A DNA stretch of 64,000 nucleotides from Oscillospiraceae bacterium (GCA_902792905.1 CADBBH010000007.1:62001-126000), one strand, 5' to 3'. Positions 50,628 to 60,655 are shown, numbered from the stretch's first letter. The notes: a model not told the origin generated them from the letters alone. Numbers and translations: made by a program.

Positions 50628-52535
50628 ATGGCAGACGATAACAACAAGACCAATATCCCCGAGGGCATGAGCAATCTCAGCGATGAGGAAGCGATTACCG
50701 AGATAGATATCGATTCGTTCCTCACTTCGCAGAACGAGAGCGAAAAGCCCGCCTACGGCGATGAAATAAAACAGACGGAGCAATCCATAGAGGAAGAGAT
50801 ACAGAGTCTTATGGACAGTATTATGAGCTCCGCTCCCGCGACACCGGTTCCCGAAACTCCGTCGGAGGAGAAGGCGGAACAGGGCGAAAAGCCGCTCGGA
50901 GACCTGTGGATGAATCCCGAGGAATATATTGATATTCCCGCAGCTCCGGCCCCCAAAGAGCCCGAGGTCCCGAACGCACCCGTACCCGAGGTCGCGAAGG
51001 ATGACATCCTCACAATGATTGAGGAGCTCAAGGCGGATACCGATACCGAGAAGGGCTTTGAAAGCCTTATCACGGATATAGAATCAAATGAGAATATGGC
51101 TCCGATGGATGTCGGAGACGAAAAACCCGCGGCTCCGGCAGAGCAGCCCGCACCCGTTCCCGAAAAACCCGCGGAACCCGAAAAGCCCGAAAAGTCCGCC
51201 AAAAAGCCCGGCGAAATCGATATTCACGCCGAAGGGTTTGAGCAGGAGCTTGCCGCCCTGCTCGGCGATGAGCCCGCGAAGGAAGAGGAGCCCGCCGTAG
51301 AGACTCAGAACGAAGAAGCTTACGACGATTCTTTTGAGGTTGAGGAGATTCCCGAGGACAGGGCCGATGAGGGCGCGATTTCGTTCGATAAGAGCAAATC
51401 CCCCGCCGTCCCCGTCCAGACACCCGAGGGCGCGGTGGAAATCGCCGCCGCGAGCGTTTCAAACGAGCCTCAGGTTCAAGTATTCGACCTGCTTCAGAGC
51501 AGCGAAAAGACCGTCGGCAACGTTCCTCTGGAAATAATCGAGGACGACGGCAAGATTTCAAAGCAGGAGCGCAAGCAGGCAAAGATTGATAAGAAAATCG
51601 CCGAGGGCAAGAATCCGAAGGTTGCCGAGGCAATCCGCAAGACTGTACTCGCGATTTCGATTCTCGTTATTATCGTCAGCTCCGCGTATCTCGCAAAGAC
51701 ATATATCTACGAACCCATGATGTTCAAGAAACATCAGAGCGAAATCCAGAATATAGTCAGCGAGCCGGCAAACAATGTGAGTGAAACGATTGCCCAGAAT
51801 GACAGCAAATATCCGGTAGGCATGCTCGCGAAATACAAGAAGCTCTACGATATCAATAAAGATCTGCGCGGCTGGGTTTCGATTCCCGGACTTGAAATCA
51901 ATCTTCCGATAGCTCAGGCTAAGGATAACGATTTCTATCTTCACAGGAATATATATCAGAAGCGCACCATGTACGGCGTGCCGTTCTTCGATTACAGAAT
52001 CTCGGATTTCAAGAACCTGCCGAAGAACACCGTGGTTTACGGCCACAATATGCACTACGACGATCTGATTTTCGGCAAGCTTGAAAACTACAGAGATACC
52101 AGAGGTTTCAAGGAAGCGCCGACCATCGAGTGCAACACGATTTACGGCGACTATACCTGGCTCGTCTATGCCGCGTTCATCACCAATTCGGCGGCGTCTC
52201 AGGATAACGGCTATATGTTCACATATAACTGGATAGACCTCTCCGACAGCAAGTTTATGGAATTCATAAACGAGGTTGACAAGAGAAAGATGTTCACCTC
52301 GCCCGTTGATATTCAGCCGACCGACAAGATTCTCACGCTCTCAACCTGCTGCTATGACTTTGACGGCGCCCGCCTTGTGGTCATAGCCAGGCTCAAGAGA
52401 GACGGCGAAAGCGTTTCAATAGATACTTCCCAGGCATTCAACAACGATAATCCCAAGTATCCGCAGGCCTGGTATAACGCAAATAAAAAGAACAACCCCT
52501 ATGCCGATGACGCAAGATGGTATCCAAATAAGTAA
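50628..52535 (+). CDS. Class B sortase, second copy, with long acidic cytoplasmic domain
   Basis: The 635-residue protein has an unusual N-terminal cytoplasmic part (1 to about 330) that is very rich in Pro, Glu and Ala, with repeated PEKPEKPAEPE-like runs, then a basic KQERKQAKIDKKIAEGK patch, one membrane helix (about 340-362) and a class B sortase domain (about 395-605). The triad is His473 (VVYGHN), Cys574 (LSTCCYD) and Arg582 (GARLVVIARL). The C terminus again ends NNPYADDARWYP as in copy 1. A disordered arm of 330 residues inside the cell is not a normal sortase feature and may tether a partner. AAAAAGGAGA precedes the ATG. Confidence 0.9.
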   Translation: MADDNNKTNIPEGMSNLSDEEAITEIDIDSFLTSQNESEKPAYGDEIKQTEQSIEEEIQSLMDSIMSSAPATPVPETPSEEKAEQGEKPLGDLWMNPEEYIDIPAAPAPKEPEVPNAPVPEVAKDDILTMIEELKADTDTEKGFESLITDIESNENMAPMDVGDEKPAAPAEQPAPVPEKPAEPEKPEKSAKKPGEIDIHAEGFEQELAALLGDEPAKEEEPAVETQNEEAYDDSFEVEEIPEDRADEGAISFDKSKSPAVPVQTPEGAVEIAAASVSNEPQVQVFDLLQSSEKTVGNVPLEIIEDDGKISKQERKQAKIDKKIAEGKNPKVAEAIRKTVLAISILVIIVSSAYLAKTYIYEPMMFKKHQSEIQNIVSEPANNVSETIAQNDSKYPVGMLAKYKKLYDINKDLRGWVSIPGLEINLPIAQAKDNDFYLHRNIYQKRTMYGVPFFDYRISDFKNLPKNTVVYGHNMHYDDLIFGKLENYRDTRGFKEAPTIECNTIYGDYTWLVYAAFITNSAASQDNGYMFTYNWIDLSDSKFMEFINEVDKRKMFTSPVDIQPTDKILTLSTCCYDFDGARLVVIARLKRDGESVSIDTSQAFNNDNPKYPQAWYNANKKNNPYADDARWYPNK

Positions 52536-52605
52536 TCAGTAAATCAAGGATGGTTTCGGAAATTGCTTGCTTACATTGCCGAAAAGACTGAAAGGGGTGA
52601 TACTT

Positions 52606-54879
52606 ATGGCTTCAGAAGTCAGCCTTTACCTGCCCGGCGATGATTCTCTGCTTGAGGCCGCGAGCGCGGCTTACGCGAAGATTTCCGTCACGGCGGGGCT
52701 TTCGGGAGCATTCAAATATGCGAACGAAAAAGAGGCAGTAAAGCTTGCCGCGGCGGCAGCCGCGAAGGGCGAGACCGCTGTTATCATTGCCGATGACGGC
52801 AGATTCAACACAGTCAAGCTTCTGCTGATGAAGGTGCTTTTGACCAAAGTCGGCCACTCTGATGTAATATCGGAAAAATTAAGCAGTGTTTCTTTTCAGG
52901 ATTCAAGGGAATTCCGCATTCATACGGCTGTCCCGCACGGCGGAAAGATTTTCCCGTCGCCCGACGGACTGTATTCGGCTCTGAGCGTAAAGCTGCGCAA
53001 GGGCTTTGTTATCCTCGCTTCGCTTGACGCGAAAAGACTTGATTCCGCCCTCTCGCAGGGCATTCTCAAGGACCTGCCCGGCAATCAGAAAAGCGGAAAG
53101 GATATGCTCCGCTCCTGCCTCGATGAGGCGGAAAACGCGGGCAAGAGCATAGCCCTCGCGGATTACGGTCTCGCGCAGGCCGTGATGAATGTCGCCGAAA
53201 GCGTCGGCGCGAAAGAGGGACTTATATTAAAGACGGAGGCATCCTGCGATGCCCCTGCGGACGATCCTCAGTATATCGCGCTGCTCGCGAAGAACGCGAT
53301 TGAGAACGCCGGCACGGATTCAATCGGCGCCGCTATTTCGGAGCCCGCCGCGGACGGCTCGATAAGCATCTGCGTTGCGGACAGCGAATCGGCAAAGGTT
53401 GAGGTTATCCACGCTCTCGAGGGCGAGGATAAATCAAAGACCGCCAAGGCGGCGACCGTCAAGCTCTTTGAAATGATTGCGGACTGCACCAGAAACGGCA
53501 TCGGCGCGCCCGAATACAAGCCGAAGAAAGGCAGCGTAAAGCCGCTTATCATCGTCATAATCTGCCTTGTTGTCGCGGCGATTGCCTGCCTTGCGATAGG
53601 GCTTTCAATCTATAAGAACAGCATAAGCAAGGCGGATGTCGCGGGCGAATCGACCACTGTCGAAAACGTGACCTCAATCAAGGTGTCATCCACATTCGGT
53701 CAGACCACACGAGGGGCGGACGAGGAGCTCTACGACGAGGTTGTTCCCGATTTCGGAGAGAAGGAATCATCCCTGCTCGAGGTCATTGACACGACCTATA
53801 ACGCCGGCGGAGTGAAGACTCAGGCGGCAAACGGGCAGTTCACCACCAACGGCGCGGGAGCCGTTGAGGTTATCACAAGCGCGAGGGACGCTTCAAGCGA
53901 CGCGGCCAGAATCGCCACCACGGTCAGAGCGGTTATATCGGCTCTGATGCCGACGGATGAGGGCGGCGAGGAAGGCGGCGACACGTCAACCGGCTATTCC
54001 CATTCGCGCCGCACCACAACCACGACAACAGCAAGGACGACGGAGAAGACAACGGCGTCGGCGCCGCAGGGCAAATTCGTATTCACGGTTTACGGCTACG
54101 GTCACGGAGTCGGAATGAGCCAGCGCGGAGCTATAATCTATGCCGAAAAAGGCTGGACCTGCAATCAGATTCTGACACATTACTATCAGGGCACGACCCT
54201 TATGGTAGATAAGAATACGCCCGCGGAGGTCACGAGGCGCGGAGTGAGAATGACTCTCGTCGCCTTCCTGTGCAGGACCGTCGAGCCAGAAATAGGCCCG
54301 AATTCGCCCATGGAAGCTCTCAAGGCGCAGGCGATTGCCGCCTACACCTTCGGCATGAGCAACGGCTGGGACAGAAACCAGTCATTCGACCCGTATTTCA
54401 ATTATAAGGGCACGAAGGTTGAGCAGGCGGTATTCTCGATACTTCATATAACCTCCGAGGATGAGCAGCCACACGCGATTTTCGTCAGCTACAACGGCGG
54501 CTACGCGAATACGGTTTACTGCGCATCGATGGCGGGCAAGACCACCTCGTGCAAATCCGTATGGAGCCTCGACATCCCCTATCTGCGCGGCGGCTCGGTC
54601 AGCCCCGAAAGCGTGGATGTGAGCACGGTCGAATTCACGGTCGATCAGATGAGAAGCATCGTCAGGAATTTCTCGGGCAATACCGAAATTCTCAATCAGG
54701 ATCCGTCCACCTGGATAAGAATCATTTCGCACGACGGCTCCTACAGCAACGCGATAGGCTATGTTGACCAGATGAGCATAGGCGGCAAGACCTGCACCGG
54801 AAGCTATTTCCGCACCAATCTCATCAACTACGCCCTTCGCTCCCACTGCTTCACAATCAAGTATGTGAAATACAATTAA
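52606..54879 (+). CDS. Membrane protein with permuted SpoIID/LytB-type domain
   Basis: This 757-residue protein has an N-terminal cytoplasmic alpha/beta region of unknown family (1 to about 305), one membrane helix (about 312-336), a Ser/Thr-rich linker (about 345-485) and an outer SpoIID-like domain. In usual SpoIID proteins the E-containing [15 protein letters not shown] block comes first and [13 protein letters not shown] comes last. Here [13 protein letters not shown] (497-509) and its [11 protein letters not shown] follow-on come first, the [15 protein letters not shown] block with Glu570 later, and the protein ends in [13 protein letters not shown] and [10 protein letters not shown]. 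SpoIID cleaves glycan strands lacking stem peptides. ATG 52606 follows AAAGGGGTG. Confidence 0.82.
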   Translation: MASEVSLYLPGDDSLLEAASAAYAKISVTAGLSGAFKYANEKEAVKLAAAAAAKGETAVIIADDGRFNTVKLLLMKVLLTKVGHSDVISEKLSSVSFQDSREFRIHTAVPHGGKIFPSPDGLYSALSVKLRKGFVILASLDAKRLDSALSQGILKDLPGNQKSGKDMLRSCLDEAENAGKSIALADYGLAQAVMNVAESVGAKEGLILKTEASCDAPADDPQYIALLAKNAIENAGTDSIGAAISEPAADGSISICVADSESAKVEVIHALEGEDKSKTAKAATVKLFEMIADCTRNGIGAPEYKPKKGSVKPLIIVIICLVVAAIACLAIGLSIYKNSISKADVAGESTTVENVTSIKVSSTFGQTTRGADEELYDEVVPDFGEKESSLLEVIDTTYNAGGVKTQAANGQFTTNGAGAVEVITSARDASSDAARIATTVRAVISALMPTDEGGEEGGDTSTGYSHSRRTTTTTTARTTEKTTASAPQGKFVFTVYGYGHGVGMSQRGAIIYAEKGWTCNQILTHYYQGTTLMVDKNTPAEVTRRGVRMTLVAFLCRTVEPEIGPNSPMEALKAQAIAAYTFGMSNGWDRNQSFDPYFNYKGTKVEQAVFSILHITSEDEQPHAIFVSYNGGYANTVYCASMAGKTTSCKSVWSLDIPYLRGGSVSPESVDVSTVEFTVDQMRSIVRNFSGNTEILNQDPSTWIRIISHDGSYSNAIGYVDQMSIGGKTCTGSYFRTNLINYALRSHCFTIKYVKYN

Positions 54880-54887
54880 ACATAACA

Positions 54888-54918
54888 AAAAAACACGGCT
54901 TAATCAGCCGTGTTTTTC
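54888..54918. terminator. Bidirectional terminator
   Basis: ACACGGCT (54893-54900) and AGCCGTGT (54906-54913) form a stem flanked by A-runs on the left and TTTTTCTTTT on the right, so it ends both the SpoIID-like gene and the convergent EamA gene. Confidence 0.88.
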
Positions 54919-55817
54919 TTTTGAATATCCGGTTTATCCTGCGCCTTCGAGGGCAGATTGAGAAGTATTATCGCCGTGAAAACAAGGGCGATGCCCGCGA
55001 TTTTCAAAGCGGTACGGGGTTCGCCGTAAACCGTCATTCCGAGCAGGGCGCCGACAAGCGGCTCAATCGCCGCGATGATTCCCGCCTTGCCGGTATCAAG
55101 CCCCCTGAGCCCTTCGGTATAGAACAGATAGGGAAGCACAGTGCAGAGAATTCCTATGCCGAGGCACCATAGAATCAGTGACGGTTCGGCAGCAATGATT
55201 TTTGCCGTCTGAAGCGGTTTGCCGATAAACAGCGAGCCGATGAGCCCGAATATGAAGGTGTATTCCGTGACGGTCATCGGACTGTATCTTCTGAGCGCGA
55301 ATCTGCCGAATATCGAATAGAGGCCGTAGCAGAGACCCGAGCCGAGACCTGTCATAAGAATAAGCGGAGTCAGTCTGTATCCGCCGCCCGCGAGGCCGGT
55401 GACAAGCACACAGCCGGCAACAGTCAGAATCAGCGCGGCGATCTTCCTCGCGGTGATTTTTTCTCTGAAAAATACCGCCGACATAAGCATTATGAATACG
55501 GGCGATGTATAGAGCAGAACAACGGCGATGCTCGCCTGCGAATGAATCATCGTATAGAAATAGAAGCAGTTGAAGAGCACTACGCTGATTATACCCGTGC
55601 CGATAAACAGCGGAATATCGCGCGGCCTTATTTTAAGGGCGTGTCTGTCTTTCGCGAGGGCAAAAACGGTGAAGAGCGGCGCCGCGACCGCCATTCTGAT
55701 AAGCGATATATTCATGGCGTCGAGACCGCTTGCCGAAAGGCGCTTGATGAATACGGTGATTATACCCCAGAGAATTCCCGCGAGCAGCACGCATATTACG
55801 GATTTTTTATTTTTCAT
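54900..55817 (-). CDS. EamA/DMT-family transporter
   Basis: The 305-residue protein has ten membrane helices in two EamA repeats. The second repeat contains the typical GLDTGKAGIIAAIEPLVGALLGMTVYGEP segment, and the first has an AVVLLYTSPVFIMLMSAVFFREKI block. Such proteins usually export amino acids or other small metabolites; the substrate is unknown. The N terminus MKNKKSVICVLLAGILWG is a standard first helix. The ribosome site before the ATG is weak (AGAACGA), so expression may be low. Confidence 0.9.
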   Translation of the reverse strand: MKNKKSVICVLLAGILWGIITVFIKRLSASGLDAMNISLIRMAVAAPLFTVFALAKDRHALKIRPRDIPLFIGTGIISVVLFNCFYFYTMIHSQASIAVVLLYTSPVFIMLMSAVFFREKITARKIAALILTVAGCVLVTGLAGGGYRLTPLILMTGLGSGLCYGLYSIFGRFALRRYSPMTVTEYTFIFGLIGSLFIGKPLQTAKIIAAEPSLILWCLGIGILCTVLPYLFYTEGLRGLDTGKAGIIAAIEPLVGALLGMTVYGEPRTALKIAGIALVFTAIILLNLPSKAQDKPDIQKKNTAD

Positions 55818-55874
55818 TTCGTTCTTTTATGTATTCCTTTTGTTTATTCCGCAATATTATACACCTCAAAAATG

Positions 55875-55906
55875 AACCGGTCAACCTTTCGATTGACCGG
55901 TTTTCT
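55875..55906. terminator. Terminator downstream of the zinc-ribbon membrane protein
   Basis: AACCGGTCAA (55875-55884) and TTGACCGGTT (55893-55902) form a perfect 10-bp stem. TTCTTTTA follows on the plus strand, and the minus strand reads CATTTTTGAGG after the stem, so it most likely serves the minus-strand gene ending at 55908. Confidence 0.75.
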
Positions 55907-55907
55907 T

Positions 55908-56906
55908 TTATTCTTTGTCGTCTGTTTCTTCCTTGATTTCCTGAGCCGCTTCTTCGGCTTCCTCTTTTACATCGTCTGCCGTTTCTTCAGCTTTATCAAG
56001 GAATTTTCCCGCCTTGCGCTCGAGCTCTTCGAGCTCCTTTGCCTCTTTCTCGGCGGCTTTCTTTCTCTCCTCGGCGATTCTCGCGTTCTCTTTCTCTGCG
56101 AGAATCTTATCCATCTTCGCGTGAATTTCTTCCATCGAGACGCCGTCGGCGAGCATCTGCTCATATTCCTCATAGGGAATTCCGCCGATGTAGCACTGCT
56201 TGTATTTTACGGGCGGTTTCTTTATCGTGATTATTATATTTATCGCGAGCAGCAGGAGCAGGGCTCCGATATAGGCAAACGCGCCGAACTGAAGTTTTCC
56301 GCTGAAGAATTCGGGGAAGGCCGAACCGATTCCCGAAGCGAATTTCGTGAAGAAAATCGCGGAAACCGCTGCCGCGCAGATTGCGATGGAATTGTTGATG
56401 ATATTTCTGATATTTCCTTTCGGACCGTTGGCCGCCATAAGGGATATGAGACTGACAACCACCATCGCGAGCGAAATGAGCACCGCGAAAAGCGAGACCG
56501 CGTAGCCGGTAAATCCGGGTCCGACAAGCTTCGAGCCGGTCATCGTGAAGAGATTGTCAAAATTCAGGGATGAGATTGTGTTGACAATCGTGACGGCGTT
56601 TACAGTGGTGCTTCTCTGCTCTATGAACGGACCGCTGAAGGTAATCTTCGCGAGGGGGAGCATCAGCATCGCTATCGGCAGGATTGACAGCGCGAGTCTT
56701 ACCAGCGAATACGGCGAGCCGACGAACGATGCCTTGAGACGGTCGATTTTTTTCTGAACTCTGACGTGGTCGAGCTCAGCAACGTCCGCCTCCTCCTGGA
56801 GACGCTCATCCATATTGTAATAGACTATATTTATGCCGCATTTGGGGCAGTTCGGGTGCCAATCGGTAAATTTGAGGTGATAACCGCATTTGGGGCAGTT
56901 TGCCAT
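55908..56906 (-). CDS. Zinc-ribbon membrane protein with charged C-terminal coiled coil
   Basis: The 332-residue protein starts with a zinc ribbon (Cys4, Cys7, Cys20, Cys23 in two CPKC pairs). About four to five membrane helices follow (near 66-88, 130-160, 170-195 and 205-230). The C terminus (about 255-332) is an extreme Glu/Lys/Ala-rich coiled coil (AEERKKAAEKEAKELEELERK). I do not recognise a named family. The helical tail suggests a scaffolding or partner-binding role, which is speculation. GGAGG lies upstream of the ATG, and a consensus extended -10 promoter precedes it. Confidence 0.75.
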   Translation of the reverse strand: MANCPKCGYHLKFTDWHPNCPKCGINIVYYNMDERLQEEADVAELDHVRVQKKIDRLKASFVGSPYSLVRLALSILPIAMLMLPLAKITFSGPFIEQRSTTVNAVTIVNTISSLNFDNLFTMTGSKLVGPGFTGYAVSLFAVLISLAMVVVSLISLMAANGPKGNIRNIINNSIAICAAAVSAIFFTKFASGIGSAFPEFFSGKLQFGAFAYIGALLLLLAINIIITIKKPPVKYKQCYIGGIPYEEYEQMLADGVSMEEIHAKMDKILAEKENARIAEERKKAAEKEAKELEELERKAGKFLDKAEETADDVKEEAEEAAQEIKEETDDKE

Positions 56907-56939
56907 GCCGATTCCTCCGTTCCAAAATGATTACATTTT

Positions 56940-56968
56940 ATTATAGCATAATGTAAATAACGCTTCAA
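56940..56968 (-). promoter_or_regulatory. Promoter of the zinc-ribbon membrane protein gene
   Basis: On the minus strand TTGAAG (56968-56963) and TATAAT (56945-56940) are 17 bases apart, with TGC before the -10 (extended -10). Confidence 0.8.
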
Positions 56969-57018
56969 CATTGAATTATGCACAAAAAGGATACCGATAT
57001 ATTGACGATATGACGAAT

Positions 57019-59694
57019 TCAGACCGACTCAACCTTCAGAATTCCGCCCTTTACGGGAGCGTCAAATGTGAATTCCAGAGCGCCTGCGGTGCGTTTCTTA
57101 TAAGGGATTTCCGAGCCGTCAAGATAAGCTCTGTATTCCTTCGCACTGTCGAGAGTTACGATGAGCGAGAATTTTTCGCTGCTGCCGTTATAGGTGAATT
57201 TCACCTCGGCGGAATCGTCACCGAGCTTGCGGTAATCAGTCCATACATCATAGCCGCAGGAGAGCGAGCCGGGCCTGTAATAGGCGTTTGCCCAGGTGCA
57301 GATCGGACCGGATAGGCCGCCGAAATTATGGAACCAGCCGCCGCGCTTCGTCTTTATTCCGAAGCATTCATAGGTGTTGTATGAAAAATCGGTCTCGCCC
57401 TTCCAGACATCGAGGGCGCGGTTCGCGATTTCAAAGGCGAAATCCGTTTCGCCCATATCGAGCAGAGCTCTCCAGAAGAAGAACGGGTGGCTGATCCAGA
57501 CGTTTCCGTTCCAGTAGCCGTCGTCGAAATAATAAGACGCGCCGACATCCACGGCGCTCAGACCGGCTTCGGTCCAGAGCTCAGAGGGATTCTTCATATG
57601 AGCGAGCAACTTCGCTTTCCTGTCTTCGGGAACGACGTCCGCAAACAGAGGATAAATGCCGTCAAAGCCCTTGTTCCAGTTTTCACCGTCCGCAGTTTTC
57701 ATAATATACGGATTCGCGGGGTCCTTATCATACATAGTATAGCCGTAATATCCCGATTCCTCATCCCAGGCGAGGGTGTTGAGGGCGTTAGCGGATTCTT
57801 CAATATCTTTATCATAAACCGCGATATCATCGGTAAAGCCGTAAAATTCAGCCGCCGCGCGCAGGATTTTCGCCGCCCTTATGATATGGGCGGTCGGCAG
57901 GCACGGGCAGGAATACGGCTCGGCCTTGTTCTTTATCATTTCAACCTGAGCGGGATAGTCGTCCATACCCGAGCAGGAATACCAGTAATCATAGACAGTC
58001 AGCAGGCCGTTGCCGAACTTCGCGCAGGTTGACGAACCTCTTCTGCCGCGCAGGAATTCATAGTATCTGCGCATTTTGGGATAGATATATCTGAGCTCCT
58101 CCCTGTTTTCGGTTTTATTGAGCAGGTCATAGTATTCCTCAAACTGCGTCGGTACAAGCGAGCCGTGGTGAACAAAATCAAAATCGGTGTTGTCGTCATC
58201 GACAAGGTATGTTTCGAGCACATATCTCGTGAGCTTCTCATCGGCTTCGAGAAGCCCGGTGCCGATAAGACCGCTGTCCCAGGTATAGAAGGAATCCCAG
58301 CGCTTGCCGGGGGTATGATGAACGACGTTCCTGCCCCTTAAATAAACGGGATAAACCGCGTTTGTCAGCAGTGTTGAGCGAAGAATTCTCGTGCTCAGCT
58401 CATATTTTTCACCGTCGGGATTGTAATGCGGATTACCCGCCTTTTCACGCGCGGTGCTGTATATTTTTTCATACTCTTCTGCGGTGAGCGGCGCGGAATC
58501 GGCGGCGGAAATCACCGCGTATTCAGCTCTGGTTGAATGCGGGTCGATGAATATCGCCTTTATCAGCGTGTTATGGAAAAATCCCTCGTCGCTGTGCTTG
58601 TCTCTGAACGAGCGCGAAAACGTCTCGGCAAGACGGTCAAAGGTCGGGTCGCCGTTTGAGAGGCGGTTTACAAGCGCGTCCTCAAGGCATCCGCTCGCGA
58701 GAATGCGCTGACGGGTATTCTTATTGTGAGTGAGAATCGCGAAGGAGCAGCCCTCATACGGATATGTGACGCGCGTGCGCATCCCTTCGCCCGCTTTTTC
58801 GCTTGTTATTTCGGGCACATAGCCGTATTTTTCTTTTGAAACGCGGATTTCGCCGCCCTTCTCAATAACCGCGAGAAAATCAAACTCGACTCCGGCTCCG
58901 CCGAGTGAGACGAATTCGGGATTCTCAACGAAATCAAGGTATTCTACGCGAAGCAAATCGCTGCCGGGAAGCGTGATTTCCCTGCCGTTCAGCTCAAACT
59001 TCGCGTCGCCTTCGGTGACGGTCCTGTATCTCATGGCAAGCACGGGATTCTGCAGCCCGCCTGCCGAAAGCTTATATGAAACCCTGTCGCCTTTGTCGTA
59101 TCCGAAAGGCTTTAATTTCAGGTGCTTTACGTGCCATTCCTCGCATCTGTCGCCCAGCCCGCAGCCGAGATAAAAATCCTTGTCGCGGAACATTCCCTTA
59201 TACATTCCGTCGGGCGTCTCGGTATCCCAGGGGCGCGGCCTCGCGTATTCGTAATTTATATAGTCGTTGGCGCCGAGAATTACGGCGTTTGCAGGCGCGT
59301 CAAGCTTTACGTACTCATAAAACGGGAATTCGAGGGATGCGAAAATATTGAGGAGCAGATTCTGATGAAGGTCCGTATTGTTGACGAATTCGCAACGCAT
59401 AAGATAAGCGTCGTCATCCATTTTTGAAAACGAAACATCGGCATAGACCTCGTCTCTGCCCATAAGCTCGTATCTGTAAGAATAATACGAATAATCCGCC
59501 GCGCATTCCCATAGATGATAGCCGGAGGGAAAAGTGACATTCGGCACGGGAACGGAGGTGTTCCAGACAGTCGGATGCACAGTGATATCAAATCTCGCGC
59601 CGACATCGGCGAGCGAGGGGATGATCTTTGAAATTCCCATGTATTTCTTGGAATACGGGCCCCAGAGCGGCATAAAATTCTCAGTAAAACTCAT
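57019..59694 (-). CDS. (Alpha/alpha)6-barrel glycoside hydrolase (GH63/MGH1-like)
   Basis: The 891-residue protein has an N-terminal beta-supersandwich (about 1-340) and a C-terminal (alpha/alpha)6 barrel. Barrel motifs are GKRWDSFYTWDSGLIGTGLL, YDYWYSCSGMDDYPAQVE, DDGYWNGNVWISHPFFFWRAL and NTYECFGIKTKRGGWFHNFGG, as in GH63-type glucosidases and mannosylglycerate hydrolases. The acidic residues in WDSG and in YECFG are the likely catalytic pair. No signal peptide is seen, so it would act in the cytosol on imported oligosaccharides. ATG 59694 has AGGTG upstream; an ATG at 59715 would add 7 residues. The true substrate is not predictable. Confidence 0.85.
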   Translation of the reverse strand: MSFTENFMPLWGPYSKKYMGISKIIPSLADVGARFDITVHPTVWNTSVPVPNVTFPSGYHLWECAADYSYYSYRYELMGRDEVYADVSFSKMDDDAYLMRCEFVNNTDLHQNLLLNIFASLEFPFYEYVKLDAPANAVILGANDYINYEYARPRPWDTETPDGMYKGMFRDKDFYLGCGLGDRCEEWHVKHLKLKPFGYDKGDRVSYKLSAGGLQNPVLAMRYRTVTEGDAKFELNGREITLPGSDLLRVEYLDFVENPEFVSLGGAGVEFDFLAVIEKGGEIRVSKEKYGYVPEITSEKAGEGMRTRVTYPYEGCSFAILTHNKNTRQRILASGCLEDALVNRLSNGDPTFDRLAETFSRSFRDKHSDEGFFHNTLIKAIFIDPHSTRAEYAVISAADSAPLTAEEYEKIYSTAREKAGNPHYNPDGEKYELSTRILRSTLLTNAVYPVYLRGRNVVHHTPGKRWDSFYTWDSGLIGTGLLEADEKLTRYVLETYLVDDDNTDFDFVHHGSLVPTQFEEYYDLLNKTENREELRYIYPKMRRYYEFLRGRRGSSTCAKFGNGLLTVYDYWYSCSGMDDYPAQVEMIKNKAEPYSCPCLPTAHIIRAAKILRAAAEFYGFTDDIAVYDKDIEESANALNTLAWDEESGYYGYTMYDKDPANPYIMKTADGENWNKGFDGIYPLFADVVPEDRKAKLLAHMKNPSELWTEAGLSAVDVGASYYFDDGYWNGNVWISHPFFFWRALLDMGETDFAFEIANRALDVWKGETDFSYNTYECFGIKTKRGGWFHNFGGLSGPICTWANAYYRPGSLSCGYDVWTDYRKLGDDSAEVKFTYNGSSEKFSLIVTLDSAKEYRAYLDGSEIPYKKRTAGALEFTFDAPVKGGILKVESV

Positions 59695-59760
59695 ATTGTC
59701 ACCTGCTTCTTTCATTTGCCGTCAATATAACATAAATCGCGGGAAATTACAATATAAAAT

Positions 59761-59783
59761 CGGGATTTGACCTGCAAATCCCG
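59761..59783 (-). terminator. Terminator of the XRE regulator gene
   Basis: CGGGATTTG (59761-59769) and CAAATCCCG (59775-59783) form a perfect 9-bp stem; the minus strand continues ATTTTATATT. It lies 88 bases past the regulator stop. Confidence 0.7.
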
Positions 59784-59870
59784 AAATCCATGTAAGCAAA
59801 TATGACGATATTCTGCGGTTTGGTTCTCCGCGAAAACATCTGCTGTTTTACGGACATCCGCACAATGATT

Positions 59871-60635
59871 TTATCTTTTTTTATAGAGGACAAGCTCCGG
59901 ATTTTTACCTTCCGCCTCATAGGTGCATATGAGGATGAAATCCATATTCGCGAGCACTCCGAAGCATCTGTCTCCCCCGAATTCGCACTCGAGCTGAGTG
60001 CCGAGATAGGTGACGCCGTCATCGAGGAATTTTGCGCTTATACCGCTTGGCAGAGGGTATTCAAGATTCACGAATTTACCGACCAGCGCGTTGAGCGATT
60101 CGACCTTCGGCATCCCCTCAATTCCGAGAGCGTTGATTTCCTCAATCAGTTTAGCCTTGAATTTATCGAATTCGCCGTTGTCGCCGAGCTCCTCATATCT
60201 CTTCCAGTAATCGAGAGTCGGGAGCATCTGCTTCATATAATCGCGCGCCTGCTCCTCGGTAAAGCCCTCGCTCACCATATGGGGAATACAGACCTTGATG
60301 AGCTCGTCCATATCGCTGTAGGTATATGTGCCGTCGGCAAAGCACCATTTGCAGTAATCATCGTTGAGAGAGCCGTCCTTGTTTCTGCCGGTAATCTCAT
60401 CGTCGAGCGGCATTCCGCAGCACTGGCATCTGAGCTTCTGCGGCGAGCCGAGCAGAGTATTGATTGAAACGCCGAAAAGCGCGGAGAGCAACTTGAGCGT
60501 CTCCGTATTCGGGACCGTCTCGCCCGTTTCCCAGCGCGAAACCGCCTGACGGGTAACAAACAGTTTCTCCGCGAGCTCATCCTGAGACATTCCGTTCTTT
60601 GTCCTGAGTTCAAGTATAACATCTTTGGTAGTCAT
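59871..60635 (-). CDS. XRE-family regulator with zinc ribbon and ligand-type C terminus
   Basis: The 254-residue protein has an N-terminal XRE helix-turn-helix (about 5-60; MSQDELAEKLFVTRQAVSRWETG), a zinc ribbon (Cys70, Cys73, Cys95, Cys98 in RCQCCGMPL and YCKWCFADG), a helical linker, and a C-terminal domain (about 165-254) with LNALVGKFVNLEYPLPSGISAKF that resembles a small sensor module. AAGGAGG lies before the ATG. The zinc ribbon and following helical region match a putative zinc-ribbon regulator type common in Clostridia. Its own promoter carries a palindrome in the spacer, consistent with autoregulation. Confidence 0.85.
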   Translation of the reverse strand: MTTKDVILELRTKNGMSQDELAEKLFVTRQAVSRWETGETVPNTETLKLLSALFGVSINTLLGSPQKLRCQCCGMPLDDEITGRNKDGSLNDDYCKWCFADGTYTYSDMDELIKVCIPHMVSEGFTEEQARDYMKQMLPTLDYWKRYEELGDNGEFDKFKAKLIEEINALGIEGMPKVESLNALVGKFVNLEYPLPSGISAKFLDDGVTYLGTQLECEFGGDRCFGVLANMDFILICTYEAEGKNPELVLYKKR

Positions 60636-60655
60636 GGCAATTCCTCCTTGAATAT

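Noticed and set aside
55542-56573. Open frame of 343 codons opposite the EamA and zinc-ribbon genes
   Set aside because: It crosses two real genes and a terminator hairpin and has no supporting motif.
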